A stretch of 35,461 bases of DNA, taken from assembly GCA_944328665.1 (NCBI GenBank), contig CALVHS010000050.1, positions 1 through 35,461 on the forward strand. The letters are read 5' to 3'. Each line of letters opens with the position of its first letter. The first letter of the stretch is position 1. Shown one piece after another: positions 1 to 8,145 of the stretch. Both the position numbers and the translations under genes were made by a program. The notes under the pieces were generated by a model. That model ran no database searches. It was not told the origin of the DNA and saw only the letters and a program-made list of their open reading frames with translations. The DNA is from an uncultured Clostridia bacterium (GTDB lineage Bacteria > Bacillota > Clostridia > Christensenellales > Borkfalkiaceae).

Positions 1-61
1 CATCTCGAACATCCGCGACGTGTTGCCGTATCCGCGCACGGTGGGGAATCTGGAGTACTAA
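1..61 (+). CDS. asnS: asparaginyl-tRNA synthetase, C-terminal end only
   Basis: The window opens inside a plus-strand frame that reads SNIRDVLPYPRTVGNLEY and stops with TAA at 59-61. This matches the conserved C-terminus of class IIb asparaginyl-tRNA synthetases, which end in a motif like NIRDVIPFPRTPxNAxF; the arginine of this motif lies in the class II motif 3 region of the active site. The enzyme charges tRNA-Asn in the cytoplasm. Only 19 codons are visible, so the identification rests on this tail alone. The related aspartyl enzyme is less likely because its C-terminal motif differs. The gene converges on rel, with about 840 bases of non-coding sequence between them. Confidence 0.8.
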   Translation, partial: ISNIRDVLPYPRTVGNLEY

Positions 62-72
62 AAAGGTTCACA

Positions 73-102
73 AAAAAAGTTTTAAGCTGATAAAACTTTT
101 TT
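73..102 (+). terminator. terminator-like hairpin after asnS
   Basis: A perfect 12-bp inverted repeat (arms 73-84 and 91-102, loop 85-90) starts 12 bases after the asnS stop. It begins with A6 and ends with T6, so either strand would give a U-run, but the stem is A/T-rich and therefore weak. It most likely ends asnS transcription. Confidence 0.6.
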
Positions 103-111
103 CCGTGATTT

Positions 112-690
112 GAGGACAACCCCAACGCGCGCCGCTTAATAAGCGGCGCGACGTTCGGAGTTTTCCTCTGCGGCGCGCTTTTTAAGGGCACACCATAATA
201 TGCGCGCCGCATTCACCCTTCCTGCAAAAGCAAAAGTGTTTGCAATTTGGGTGCGCTGGCGCAGAGGCGCGACTCTGCTTGCGCGAGTAATTATTTTATC
301 CTTCGCGCGAATCTCGCAAAAGAGATGCTGCGATTCGCTTGATTTGAGAGAAAACCCAAAATTCGCCGTATTTCCTGCGGCTCTGTGTTCGGTTTTCTCT
401 CTGCGGCAGTAGGCGCGCGAGGCTTTCACTTGCTTGCAATAGCGAAAACGAGCGCACCGCTTTCGGCTTTGCCGAAAACCAAGCGCAACGCGTGGAGAAA
501 TCTCTGTAACAAATATGCCCTTACATTCATCGCCCGCACAAAAAACAGCAATGACTGCATTTTTCGAGAGATTTCTCGACTGCGCGCGGCTTCGCTTTTC
601 ACTCCGTCCGGCTCCCGCCGCGCTCCGCTCGAAATGACAATTTCCCCGCAAACAATTTATAATAAGCGCGTTCCAAAATCGCTGTTTTGA
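112..690. repeat. non-coding repeat-like region between asnS and rel
   Basis: I see no credible gene here. The stretch holds a perfect hairpin (arms 128-137 and 141-150), a second inverted repeat (169-178 with 202-211), and an inverted pair built on GAGAAATCTCT: one copy near 494-505, and one in opposite orientation near 565-580 inside a small palindrome (TCGAGA-4 nt-TCTCGA). Around 565-640 the sequence reads ...TTTCTCGACT...GCTCGAAATGACA. On the other strand this gives the CHFERS-type peptide known to me from spurious reading frames in interspersed bacterial repeats. I infer a decayed or composite intergenic repeat. Copy number cannot be judged from one window. Confidence 0.5.
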
Positions 691-699
691 TAATTTATC

Positions 700-886
700 G
701 AAAAAGGCAAAACCATGCTTTTGTCTTTTTCACTCAATTTGCCGATACCTCGGCTCACGGAAAGGGTGAAAGCGACGCGCATATTTACGGTGTGCCCTGA
801 AAAGGCGCGTCGCTGAGGGGAAAACCGCTCGGGTTTCCCCTCAAGCTCTCGGCATTTCGCAGCCGACAGCTCGGCGAGAAATGCGA
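700..886. other. cluster of hairpins downstream of rel
   Basis: Four inverted repeats follow each other: arms 700-712 and 719-731 (one G-U pair, ending in TTTTT); 772-780 and 805-813; 815-823 and 834-842; and an imperfect one spanning about 849-886. The last two lie just beyond the rel stop codon, in what would be its 3' untranslated region. None has a clean U-run in the rel direction, so terminator function is only possible. No gene is visible. Confidence 0.45.
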
Positions 887-902
887 GAACCTTTTCGCGA
901 AC

Positions 903-3035
903 TCATTTCGTCGCCGTGCGGAACACCTCGGTGATGCGCTCGTCGGCGCGGATCTTTTTGATCAATAAATCGATGTCTTCCTTGCCGTTTAAGCGGATGT
1001 TCGCCTCGATGACGGCGTCTTTATTCTTGTCGAAGCGGGAATTAACGCCCGTGATCATCAGCCGCATATCGGACACGACGGAGGTGAGCACCGAGAGCGC
1101 CACGCCCTGATCCTTCGCCTTGATGACGATGCCCGCGACGAACCTGCCGCTCCCCCCCGCCGCCCATTCGGCGGGCAGAATGCGGCCCTTTTCCGCCTCC
1201 AGCGTTTTAACGTTGGGGCAGTCGGCGCGGTGGATAACCACCCCCCTGCCCCGCGACACGAAGCCGACGATTTCGTCGCCGGGCACGGGATTGCAGCACC
1301 CCGCAAAGCGCGTCAAAAGCCCGCTCATGCCCTTGACGATGACGCCGCTCGAATCGCTCGGCGTTTCCCCGCGGTAGATGACCGGCTTGGGTACCTCTTT
1401 CCGATAAAAGTCGATGAGGCGGAACAGCACTTGGTTGACGGTGATGGCGCCGTAACCGACGGACGCGAACATCTCGTCCTGCGAGGAGAAGGAGAATTTT
1501 TCCGCGACCTTCGCAAAGCTCTCCTCGGTGAGAATGTCGGAGAGGGCATAGCCGCGGTGCTTCGCCTCCGCTTCGAGCATGCTCTTGCCGAGTTTGACGT
1601 TCTCCTCCTTCATCTCCCGCTTGAAGAACTGTTTGATCTTCGCGCGGGCGCTGGAGGATTTGACGATCTTCAGCCAATCCCACGACGGGCCTTTGGAGTT
1701 CGTGGAAGTGAGAATTTCCACCACGTCGCCCGTCTGCAGGGTCGAATCGAGCGGGACGATTTTGGAATTGACGCGCGCGCCCGTACAGCGGTTGCCCACC
1801 TCGCTGTGGATGGCGTAAGCAAAGTCGATGGGCGTCGCGTCCTTGGGCAGGGATATGACCTTCCCCTTCGGGGTAAAGACGAGCAGTTCGTTGCTGTACA
1901 GTTCCGTCTTGAGCGATTCCATGAATTCTTTGGAATCTTTCAGCCCCCCTTCCCAATCCAAGACCTCTCGGATCCAGGAAAGCCTGTCGGTAAAGGCGGA
2001 TTCCTCCGACTTTTTCTCTTTATACTTCCAATGCGCCGCGATACCGAATTCGGCAATGCGATGCATCTCGAAAGTGCGGATCTGGATCTCGAAAGGCTGC
2101 CCGAAGTTCGTCACGACCGTCGTGTGGAGGGACTGATACATGTTCGCTTTCGGCGTGGCGATATAATCTTTGATGCGGCCCGGGATCGGCTTCCATTTTT
2201 TGTGGATCTTGCCGAACACCTCGTAACACTCGTCCACCGTGCCGACGATGACGCGCACCGCCGTCAGATCGTAGATCTGATCGAGTGTCTTGTTTTGCGT
2301 CTTCATCTTTTTATAGATAGAATAAAAATGCTTGGGCCTGCCGAACACTTCCCCTTCTATATGGCTCTCGTCGAGGATCGCCTTGATCTCCTTGACCACG
2401 GAATCGACAAACTTATGCCGCTCTTCCAATTTTTGGTGGATGTTTTCGACCAGAAATTCATACGACTCCGGTTCGAGATATTTGAGGCATAGATCCTCCA
2501 GTTCGCATTTGATCTGCGAAATACCCAGCCTCCCCGCGAGAGGGGTATAAATATCGAGCGTCTCCTGCGCCATCTTGCGCTGTCTCTCTTTGGAGAGGAA
2601 ATTGAGGGATCGCATGTTGTGCAGGCGATCGGCGAGTTTGATGATGATGACGCGGATATCCTTCGCCATCGCCACAAAGATCTTGCGGAAGTTTTCAGCC
2701 TCCTCCTCTTCCCTCGATTTAAAGACGATCTTGTCCAGCTTGGTGACGCCTGAAACGAGGCGGAGGATCTCTTCGCCGAATTCACGGCTGATATCCCCCT
2801 CGGTGACGGGAGTATCCTCGATGACGTCATGCAAAAAGGCAGCGGCGACCGTTGCGCTGTCCAGCCCCAGTTCGATGAGGATCTCGGCGACGGCGCAAGG
2901 ATGGATAAAGTAAGCCTCACCCGAAGCGCGCTTTTGCCCCGTATGCGCCAGCTCGGCAAAGTGGTAGGCGCGGATGAGCAATTCCCTGTCCGCCCCCGTA
3001 TAGTTGTCGTAAATCATTTGCAAGACAGTATTCAT
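903..3035 (-). CDS. relA: bifunctional (p)ppGpp synthetase/hydrolase Rel
   Basis: This 710-residue protein has the full long RSH architecture. The N-terminal HD hydrolase carries H45, H69-D70 and E73-D74. The synthetase domain is near residues 230-340, with a GRIKD motif and the NMYQSLHTT and EIQIRTFEMHRIAEFG signatures. A TGS domain follows (ELLVFTPKGKVISLP), then a zinc-finger-like segment with CCNPVPGDEI, and a C-terminal ACT domain. The RxKD motif is the form found in bifunctional Rel rather than synthetase-only E. coli RelA. The enzyme makes pppGpp or ppGpp from ATP and GTP or GDP on starved ribosomes, and degrades the alarmone when starvation ends. The start codon lies 1 base after the recJ stop, and its AAGGAA ribosome site is inside recJ, so translation is probably coupled. 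The apt gene often found between recJ and rel in Clostridia is absent. Confidence 0.96.
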   Translation of the reverse strand: MNTVLQMIYDNYTGADRELLIRAYHFAELAHTGQKRASGEAYFIHPCAVAEILIELGLDSATVAAAFLHDVIEDTPVTEGDISREFGEEILRLVSGVTKLDKIVFKSREEEEAENFRKIFVAMAKDIRVIIIKLADRLHNMRSLNFLSKERQRKMAQETLDIYTPLAGRLGISQIKCELEDLCLKYLEPESYEFLVENIHQKLEERHKFVDSVVKEIKAILDESHIEGEVFGRPKHFYSIYKKMKTQNKTLDQIYDLTAVRVIVGTVDECYEVFGKIHKKWKPIPGRIKDYIATPKANMYQSLHTTVVTNFGQPFEIQIRTFEMHRIAEFGIAAHWKYKEKKSEESAFTDRLSWIREVLDWEGGLKDSKEFMESLKTELYSNELLVFTPKGKVISLPKDATPIDFAYAIHSEVGNRCTGARVNSKIVPLDSTLQTGDVVEILTSTNSKGPSWDWLKIVKSSSARAKIKQFFKREMKEENVKLGKSMLEAEAKHRGYALSDILTEESFAKVAEKFSFSSQDEMFASVGYGAITVNQVLFRLIDFYRKEVPKPVIYRGETPSDSSGVIVKGMSGLLTRFAGCCNPVPGDEIVGFVSRGRGVVIHRADCPNVKTLEAEKGRILPAEWAAGGSGRFVAGIVIKAKDQGVALSVLTSVVSDMRLMITGVNSRFDKNKDAVIEANIRLNGKEDIDLLIKKIRADERITEVFRTATK

Positions 3036-3036
3036 G

Positions 3037-5349
3037 TTATCTTTCCTTCAATGCGCACACGGCACGATAGATCGCAGACCGCCCCAGTTCCGAACGCTTT
3101 CCGCGCGGAAAAGAAGGCGCGCCTCCCTCAAAACGGATCAGACCGAGTTCGGCAAAGACCTCGGCGGCAAAGATGACCTGCTCTGCGGGATACTCCGCAA
3201 GCGACTGCGCCAGCGCGACGCTGTTTTCGCCCGCACGGCAAGCGCGCAGCTTGAGGTAGATCTCCCCGAGGGCGCCGCGCGACGTGTCTAACGCCGCGAT
3301 CTTATTATACCCGCAAAGTTCTCCGTTGACAAGAACTTTTTTCCCCTCGAGCGCGAAAATATGAAAATCGGCGGGCGTATCGAGATAGATCACTTCTTTA
3401 TAATAGGAGAGATCGGCGTCCGCCGCGGGAGAGAGGAGCACCGCGTTGCCCACATTCGAAGAAGAGAGCGTAAACAGATCGACGTCCAGCCCGCGCACGC
3501 TGTCCGCAAAGGCGGCAGGCACGCCCTCGCTCGCGATGAGGAGCAGCCCGTACGGACAGGAAGCGCGCATGCGCCCGATCTCGGCGATCAGTTCGGCTTC
3601 CGTCCGTTTTTCGGGCGAGACGTCGGCAGCAGGCGCCGCCAGCCGCCGCAGATCGTTGCGGAACATATACAGCGCGGAGGCGGCGCCCTGCGCCTGCCCG
3701 CAGACCATATCGCGCACGATACCGCGCACCGATTCTTCTCCGCGGAAGCGGGAAACGCCGCATTCAAAGACAAGCCTTTTCTCCACGTCCGCCTCCAAAA
3801 GAGGGAGGGAGCGGGCGCCTCCGAACCAGACGAGCTCGAGCGCGTCCGACTGCAGGGAAAGATGGGGAGAACCCGCTTTGAGGGGACGGGCGGACACGCT
3901 GCCGACGGAGAGGGAAAAAAGAGGTTTGCGGTTGCCGACGCCGCACGGCTCTAATCGTTCCAGCTCCTTGGCGAGGGAAACGTCGAAGGCGAAATCCGCC
4001 TCGCAGACGACGCCGACGGTGGGGATAAAATCTTCTCGGCGGTAATTTTCGTCGAGATACGCGCAGAGCGCACGCTTGAAAGCGGCAAAATCCTCTTCCC
4101 GCACTTTGACGCCCGCCGCCTGCGAATGGCCGCCGAACGCTTCCAACAAGCCGGAACAGCTTTTGAGCGCTTCATAAATGTTGATGTTGTCGATGGTGCG
4201 CGCGGACCCCTTCAACAGATCCCCGCTCTTGACAAAGAGGATGGCAGGGCGGTTGAATTCTTCGGCGATCTTCGCCGCGACGATGCCGACCAGCCCCGTG
4301 CTCCAACTTTCATCGTACAAGAGGATGGCGCTGTCATACGCGCAGCCCTCCCTGCCGATCTTTTCCTTGGCGCTCCGGTAGACCTCGTCACAGACTTGCT
4401 GCCGCTCGAGATTAAAAGCGTTGAGCCTTGCCGCAAGGTCGTAGATCTCTCCCCCGTCCTCGCTCGTAAACAGACGCAGCGCACAGCACGCGTCCCCCAT
4501 CCTGCCCGCCGCATTGATGCGCGGCGCGACGGTAAATGCGAGCGCCGCAGCATTGATCTCGTCCTTTTTTGTCGCCAACAGATGGCGGAGCGCGGGACGG
4601 GGGCGGCTGTTGATGAGCCGAAGCCCTTCATAGACGATATCACGGTTTTCCCCGACCAACGGCACGCTGTCCGCGACCGTGGCGACGGCGGCAAGATCCA
4701 CGAGAGGATACGCCTTTTCTCCGAGCAGGGCGCAGGCGATCTTGAAGGCGACCCCGGCGCCGCAGAGGTTGTCATACGGGTATTCGTCCTTGAGTTTGGG
4801 GTTGACGATCGTACAGTCGGGCAGTTCATCGGGCAGCTCGTGATGGTCGGTGACGATGACCTTGACGCCGCGCGAACGGATATACGCCACTTCCGCCCTG
4901 TTGCTGATGCCGCAGTCCACCGTGACGATGAGGGAGGGAGCATGTTCGTCGATGAGTTTTTTGAGCGCTTCTTCGCTCATGCCGTAGCCTTCCGCGCGCT
5001 CCGGGATGTAAGAAAGGCAGCGGACGCCGTATTGCCGCAAGGCGGACAGCAGGATGGCGGAGGCGCAGATGCCGTCCGCGTCATAATCCCCGAACACGAG
5101 GACGGTGCCCCCTGCCCGTCTGACTTCTTCCAGCGCCTGCACCAGCGCGCGCATCCCCTGCATCAGAAAGGGCGACAAAAAATTCTTTTTGGAAGGCGCA
5201 AGAAAGCGTTCCGCCTTTTCCTTTGTATCGATCCCGCGGGAATAGAGGATGCCCGCCGTCAGCCTGCCGATGCCGCAGGCAGCGGCAAGCGCGCCCACGC
5301 GCTCCCTTTCCTCTTCCGAAAAAATACATTCCTCTACGATTTTCTTCAT
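3037..5349 (-). CDS. recJ: single-stranded-DNA-specific exonuclease RecJ
   Basis: This 770-residue protein belongs to the DHH phosphoesterase family. Metal-binding motifs are visible in order: VFGDYDADG (about 85-93), TVDCG (about 143-147), TDHHELP (about 166-172), and in the DHHA1 part the GGHSQAAG motif. The remaining C-terminal 250 residues correspond to the extra domain of Firmicute RecJ, and the length is normal for that group. RecJ degrades single-stranded DNA 5' to 3' in recombinational and base-excision repair. The gene sits between secF and rel, in the order usual for Clostridia. A terminator-like hairpin (5383-5414) lies just upstream and no promoter is visible after it, so recJ and rel probably depend on read-through. 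Ribosome site GGGGG, 5 bases before ATG. Confidence 0.96.
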   Translation of the reverse strand: MKKIVEECIFSEEERERVGALAAACGIGRLTAGILYSRGIDTKEKAERFLAPSKKNFLSPFLMQGMRALVQALEEVRRAGGTVLVFGDYDADGICASAILLSALRQYGVRCLSYIPERAEGYGMSEEALKKLIDEHAPSLIVTVDCGISNRAEVAYIRSRGVKVIVTDHHELPDELPDCTIVNPKLKDEYPYDNLCGAGVAFKIACALLGEKAYPLVDLAAVATVADSVPLVGENRDIVYEGLRLINSRPRPALRHLLATKKDEINAAALAFTVAPRINAAGRMGDACCALRLFTSEDGGEIYDLAARLNAFNLERQQVCDEVYRSAKEKIGREGCAYDSAILLYDESWSTGLVGIVAAKIAEEFNRPAILFVKSGDLLKGSARTIDNINIYEALKSCSGLLEAFGGHSQAAGVKVREEDFAAFKRALCAYLDENYRREDFIPTVGVVCEADFAFDVSLAKELERLEPCGVGNRKPLFSLSVGSVSARPLKAGSPHLSLQSDALELVWFGGARSLPLLEADVEKRLVFECGVSRFRGEESVRGIVRDMVCGQAQGAASALYMFRNDLRRLAAPAADVSPEKRTEAELIAEIGRMRASCPYGLLLIASEGVPAAFADSVRGLDVDLFTLSSSNVGNAVLLSPAADADLSYYKEVIYLDTPADFHIFALEGKKVLVNGELCGYNKIAALDTSRGALGEIYLKLRACRAGENSVALAQSLAEYPAEQVIFAAEVFAELGLIRFEGGAPSFPRGKRSELGRSAIYRAVCALKER

Positions 5350-5382
5350 ACAGACCCCCGCCCCGCCATATATCGCGGCGGG

Positions 5383-5414
5383 AAAAAGAAAGGCGGGTCA
5401 AAACGCCCGCCTTT
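5383..5414 (-). terminator. intrinsic terminator between secF and recJ
   Basis: On the minus strand a 9-bp stem (AAAGGCGGG with CCCGCCTTT; plus-strand arms 5389-5397 and 5406-5414, loop 5398-5405) is followed by CTTTTT. It sits 36 bases after the secF stop and 34 bases before recJ, so it should end the secDF message or attenuate recJ-rel. Confidence 0.7.
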
Positions 5415-5450
5415 GATTACAACATATGCCTCGCGGCCGTGCGAGCCGGT

Positions 5451-6479
5451 TCAGCCTTCCTGATTCACGTTCTTTTTCGCCTTTTCGGATGCGTAGTTAT
5501 ACTTCGACCGCTCGGCGCGGCGCGCGTCCGACCTCGTCTTGATCAGCGCATACAGCGCGGGAGAAAGCACGAGCGAAGAGTAGGTGCAGACGATCACCGC
5601 CAAAAGGGAACCGAGCATAAAGGAGAACAGATCGAATCCGACGATCAGCCCCGCGACGGCAATGACGACGAGCGCGGCTGCCGCAAGGACGGCGCCGATG
5701 AAGATCCCCTTCCTGCTTTCGCGCGCGGAGAGCATGACGGCCTCCTCCGCGGGCATCCCCTTGCGCTCTTCCATGGCGAGATCCTGACGCACCTTGCCGT
5801 ACAGCTTGCATTCGAAGAATACGGAAAGCAGCAGCGCCAACACCGCGATGCAGATGACCGTCGGGCCGGCTGGGATGCGCAGGAGCGCGATCAGGGCGAG
5901 GGTCAAAAGCACGTCGTGCGCGGCGGCAACGAGCGCCGCGACGCCCATTCCCACTTTAAAGCGGATGGCGACATAGGCAAAGAGCAAGACGAGGGCAACG
6001 GCGATCCCGACCGACGTACGCCAAATGTATTCGGTATGCGGCTCATAAACGGCGTCATGCCAAGCCACGGAAATATCGCCGACATCTTTATACGAACTGC
6101 CCGCCTGCGCGTAATTTCCGGAAGCGAGCGCCGTATCCAGCGCCTCGGCAAGGGAAGCCGCGTCCTCTTCGGACATCTCACCCGTCAGGACAAATTCCAA
6201 CCTGCCCGCGCCGCCGGATGCCTCTGCCGCGTACAACACGTCGCCGATGTCGTACCCCTGCCCTTCGATCTCTTCCGTGCAAACCGTCTCCAACGCGTCA
6301 CGGAAATTCGGATCGTTCTCCATATAGCCGTTATCGGCGACCTCGATGGAGGTGTAATCCCTCGCGGAGGAATCGGGGTTGAAACCCGCCAGCCCGAACA
6401 GGAGCCCGCCCGCAACGATCAAGATGAGTCCGATCACCAAACAGAGAAGAAAGGTGCGTTTTGCTGAAAGTTTATTCAT
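5451..6479 (-). CDS. secF: protein translocase subunit SecF, divergent
   Basis: I start this 342-residue protein at ATG 6479, preceded by GGGAGGAAACGGAAG and overlapping the secD end by 8 bases. It has one N-terminal membrane helix (about 8-31), a soluble extracytoplasmic part (about 32-150) and five C-terminal helices, the SecF layout. The conserved HDV (188-190) is present. Unlike typical SecF, the DFTGG-type motif after the first helix is missing (GFNPDSSARDY instead). The helix that normally carries ND-T-VVxDRIRE reads SVFFECKLYGKVRQDL, so the conserved intramembrane Asp is not in place. SecDF uses ion flow to pull secreted proteins across the membrane after SecYEG/SecA. Assignment is firm from the position beside secD; ion coupling is in question. 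Confidence 0.88.
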   Translation of the reverse strand: MNKLSAKRTFLLCLVIGLILIVAGGLLFGLAGFNPDSSARDYTSIEVADNGYMENDPNFRDALETVCTEEIEGQGYDIGDVLYAAEASGGAGRLEFVLTGEMSEEDAASLAEALDTALASGNYAQAGSSYKDVGDISVAWHDAVYEPHTEYIWRTSVGIAVALVLLFAYVAIRFKVGMGVAALVAAAHDVLLTLALIALLRIPAGPTVICIAVLALLLSVFFECKLYGKVRQDLAMEERKGMPAEEAVMLSARESRKGIFIGAVLAAAALVVIAVAGLIVGFDLFSFMLGSLLAVIVCTYSSLVLSPALYALIKTRSDARRAERSKYNYASEKAKKNVNQEG

Positions 6480-7974
6480 CTTCCGTTTCCTCCCTCTTGA
6501 AGCCCGCAAAGGCGATCTTATTTTTCGGCTGCGCCGAGAACATATAGAAGTAGAAACGGGTCACGAGCAGCGTGCAGACGGCGGATGCCGCGATGCAAAG
6601 CAGAAACACGAGCGAAGCAAACTTTGCGGGGCCCGTGACGATCAGCCACAACGCCAGCGACGCTAAGACAAGGATGGCGTGCACGTCGATGGTGAATCCC
6701 AAACTCTTTTTATAGCCCGCCTTGACGGACGCCGTCAGCGTCTTGCCCGAAGCGAACTCCTTTTTGATATTGTTGAACGCATAATAGTTGCAAGACACCA
6801 TGATCGCCGAAGCAACCAGGATGGCAACGATGCCGCCCATCGTGACCTGTACGGCAGGGATCAGAGAGATGCAGGCGATCACGGCGATCGCATATGTCAC
6901 AAAACCGTAGGCGTGCGCCAAACCGAACCCTTTGAATTTGACGAGGGAAAAGACGATCATCGCCACGACGAGCACGCCGATCGCGGCTGCCGCGACGAGC
7001 GCGGCGCTGTTGCCCATCAACGCGTCCATCGAATAATATTCCGGCTCCTCGAAGGAAAGTTCGAACACGTCGTCCGCGGATGCGCAGCTGTTGATGAGGG
7101 TCGCCATCGTCTCGGCTGCCGCCTGCGTGTATCCGCCCGTCAAGTAGACGGAGCTTTGATCGAGCGTCCCCGTGACGGTCGCGCCCAAAAGCTGGTTGTC
7201 CCCCGCATAGAGATAGACGGTCGCGGAAGTCGCACTGTCCGAAGAAGTCAGCGCAGAAGTGAGATCGCGGAAGGCGGCGCGGCCCGCGGAGGTGAAATTG
7301 ATGACCACCGCATAACCTTGATCGCCCGCATCTTCCGTGGTGGCGCTGCGGATATTTCCGTCGGAGCCGTCCATTTCCGCAGTGCCGGCTTCGTTTGCCG
7401 CATGCGCATCCGTGAAGCGCAATTCGCCCGAATAGGAGAACAGTTCGAACATGTTTTGCGCCAATGCCTCTGCGTCGGCGTCGTCATGATCGAGCTTGGG
7501 GATCTCCACGCGGATCGTATAATCGTCCTGCACGCGCAGGGAATAATCGCTCAAACCTCTCTGCTCGAAACGCAGCTGCACGCCGCGGAGCGCGCGGGCA
7601 AAGGACTGCGCAAACTCCTCCGTCACGCCGCCGGACTCTGCCGCGATCTCTTCGGAAAGATAGATGCTCTTATAGGCGACATAATTTTCCGCCGGATCTT
7701 CCACCGAAGGCGTTTCCCCTTCGGACGTATTTTCCGCAACGTAATCATAATCCGCTTTAAGCGTCTCGTATTCCGACTTGGAAATGACGCCTTCCGGATA
7801 ATAGACCGTATAATAGCCTCCGTCCAGATCCCTGCCCAGATCGACGATGCTGAGCAGCGACCGGAATGAATTCGGGCTCTTAACGGGGAATGTGGGGGTG
7901 ATACAAATAAAGAGCAGCCCCACGAGCACGATCGTGATGAGCGCGATCAGTGCCGCCGATTTCTTTTTGCCCAT
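6472..7974 (-). CDS. secD: protein translocase subunit SecD, divergent
   Basis: I choose ATG 7974 (500 residues) because an ideal AGGAGGAGGCA precedes it; an in-frame TTG five codons earlier overlaps this ribosome site. The protein has an N-terminal helix (about 8-28), a LGRDLDGG motif near residue 48 equivalent to the LGLDLQGG of SecD, a large extracytoplasmic region to about 330, and five C-terminal helices. Family members carry V-D-x-N-V-L-I-F-E-R-I in the fourth helix. Here the aligned segment reads VSCNYYAFNNI near residues 393-403, so the proton-relay Asp is Ser and the E-R pair is N-N. The downstream AGYKKS...TIDVHAILVLASLALW still matches the family. Its own promoter lies upstream at 8079-8107, and secF overlaps its end. 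Confidence 0.88.
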   Translation of the reverse strand: MGKKKSAALIALITIVLVGLLFICITPTFPVKSPNSFRSLLSIVDLGRDLDGGYYTVYYPEGVISKSEYETLKADYDYVAENTSEGETPSVEDPAENYVAYKSIYLSEEIAAESGGVTEEFAQSFARALRGVQLRFEQRGLSDYSLRVQDDYTIRVEIPKLDHDDADAEALAQNMFELFSYSGELRFTDAHAANEAGTAEMDGSDGNIRSATTEDAGDQGYAVVINFTSAGRAAFRDLTSALTSSDSATSATVYLYAGDNQLLGATVTGTLDQSSVYLTGGYTQAAAETMATLINSCASADDVFELSFEEPEYYSMDALMGNSAALVAAAAIGVLVVAMIVFSLVKFKGFGLAHAYGFVTYAIAVIACISLIPAVQVTMGGIVAILVASAIMVSCNYYAFNNIKKEFASGKTLTASVKAGYKKSLGFTIDVHAILVLASLALWLIVTGPAKFASLVFLLCIAASAVCTLLVTRFYFYMFSAQPKNKIAFAGFKREETEDE

Positions 7975-8078
7975 TGCCTCCTCCTGCAACTGAATCTGAT
8001 CCGCCGCCCCCGCCCCCGCTTTGCGGCGGCAGACAAGGCGCAGCGTATTTTAGCCGAAAATAAGAAATATACTCAATA

Positions 8079-8107
8079 ATTATAGTAAAGAATGCCGATT
8101 TAGTCAA
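8079..8107 (-). promoter_or_regulatory. sigma-A type promoter of secDF
   Basis: The minus strand reads TTGACT-N17-TATAAT (-35 at 8102-8107, -10 at 8079-8084). The predicted start near 8072 gives a leader of about 100 bases. That leader contains a 7-bp hairpin (8001-8007 with 8023-8029) whose loop on the RNA is G-rich. Confidence 0.8.
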
Positions 8108-8145
8108 GTGTAAATTGTCGCTTTTTTCGGGTTTTTACTTTATTA

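Noticed and set aside
136..651. 171-codon open frame (minus) upstream of asnS end
   Set aside because: Composition is of the CHFERS repeat type, it has no ribosome site and no recognisable domain, and it lies over inverted repeats; treated as repeat sequence.
1230..2492. 420-codon open frame (plus) inside rel
   Set aside because: Antisense to a clear RelA/SpoT protein; open only because of GC-rich codon use.
4126..5463. 445-codon open frame (plus) inside recJ
   Set aside because: Antisense to recJ, with no domain or ribosome site.
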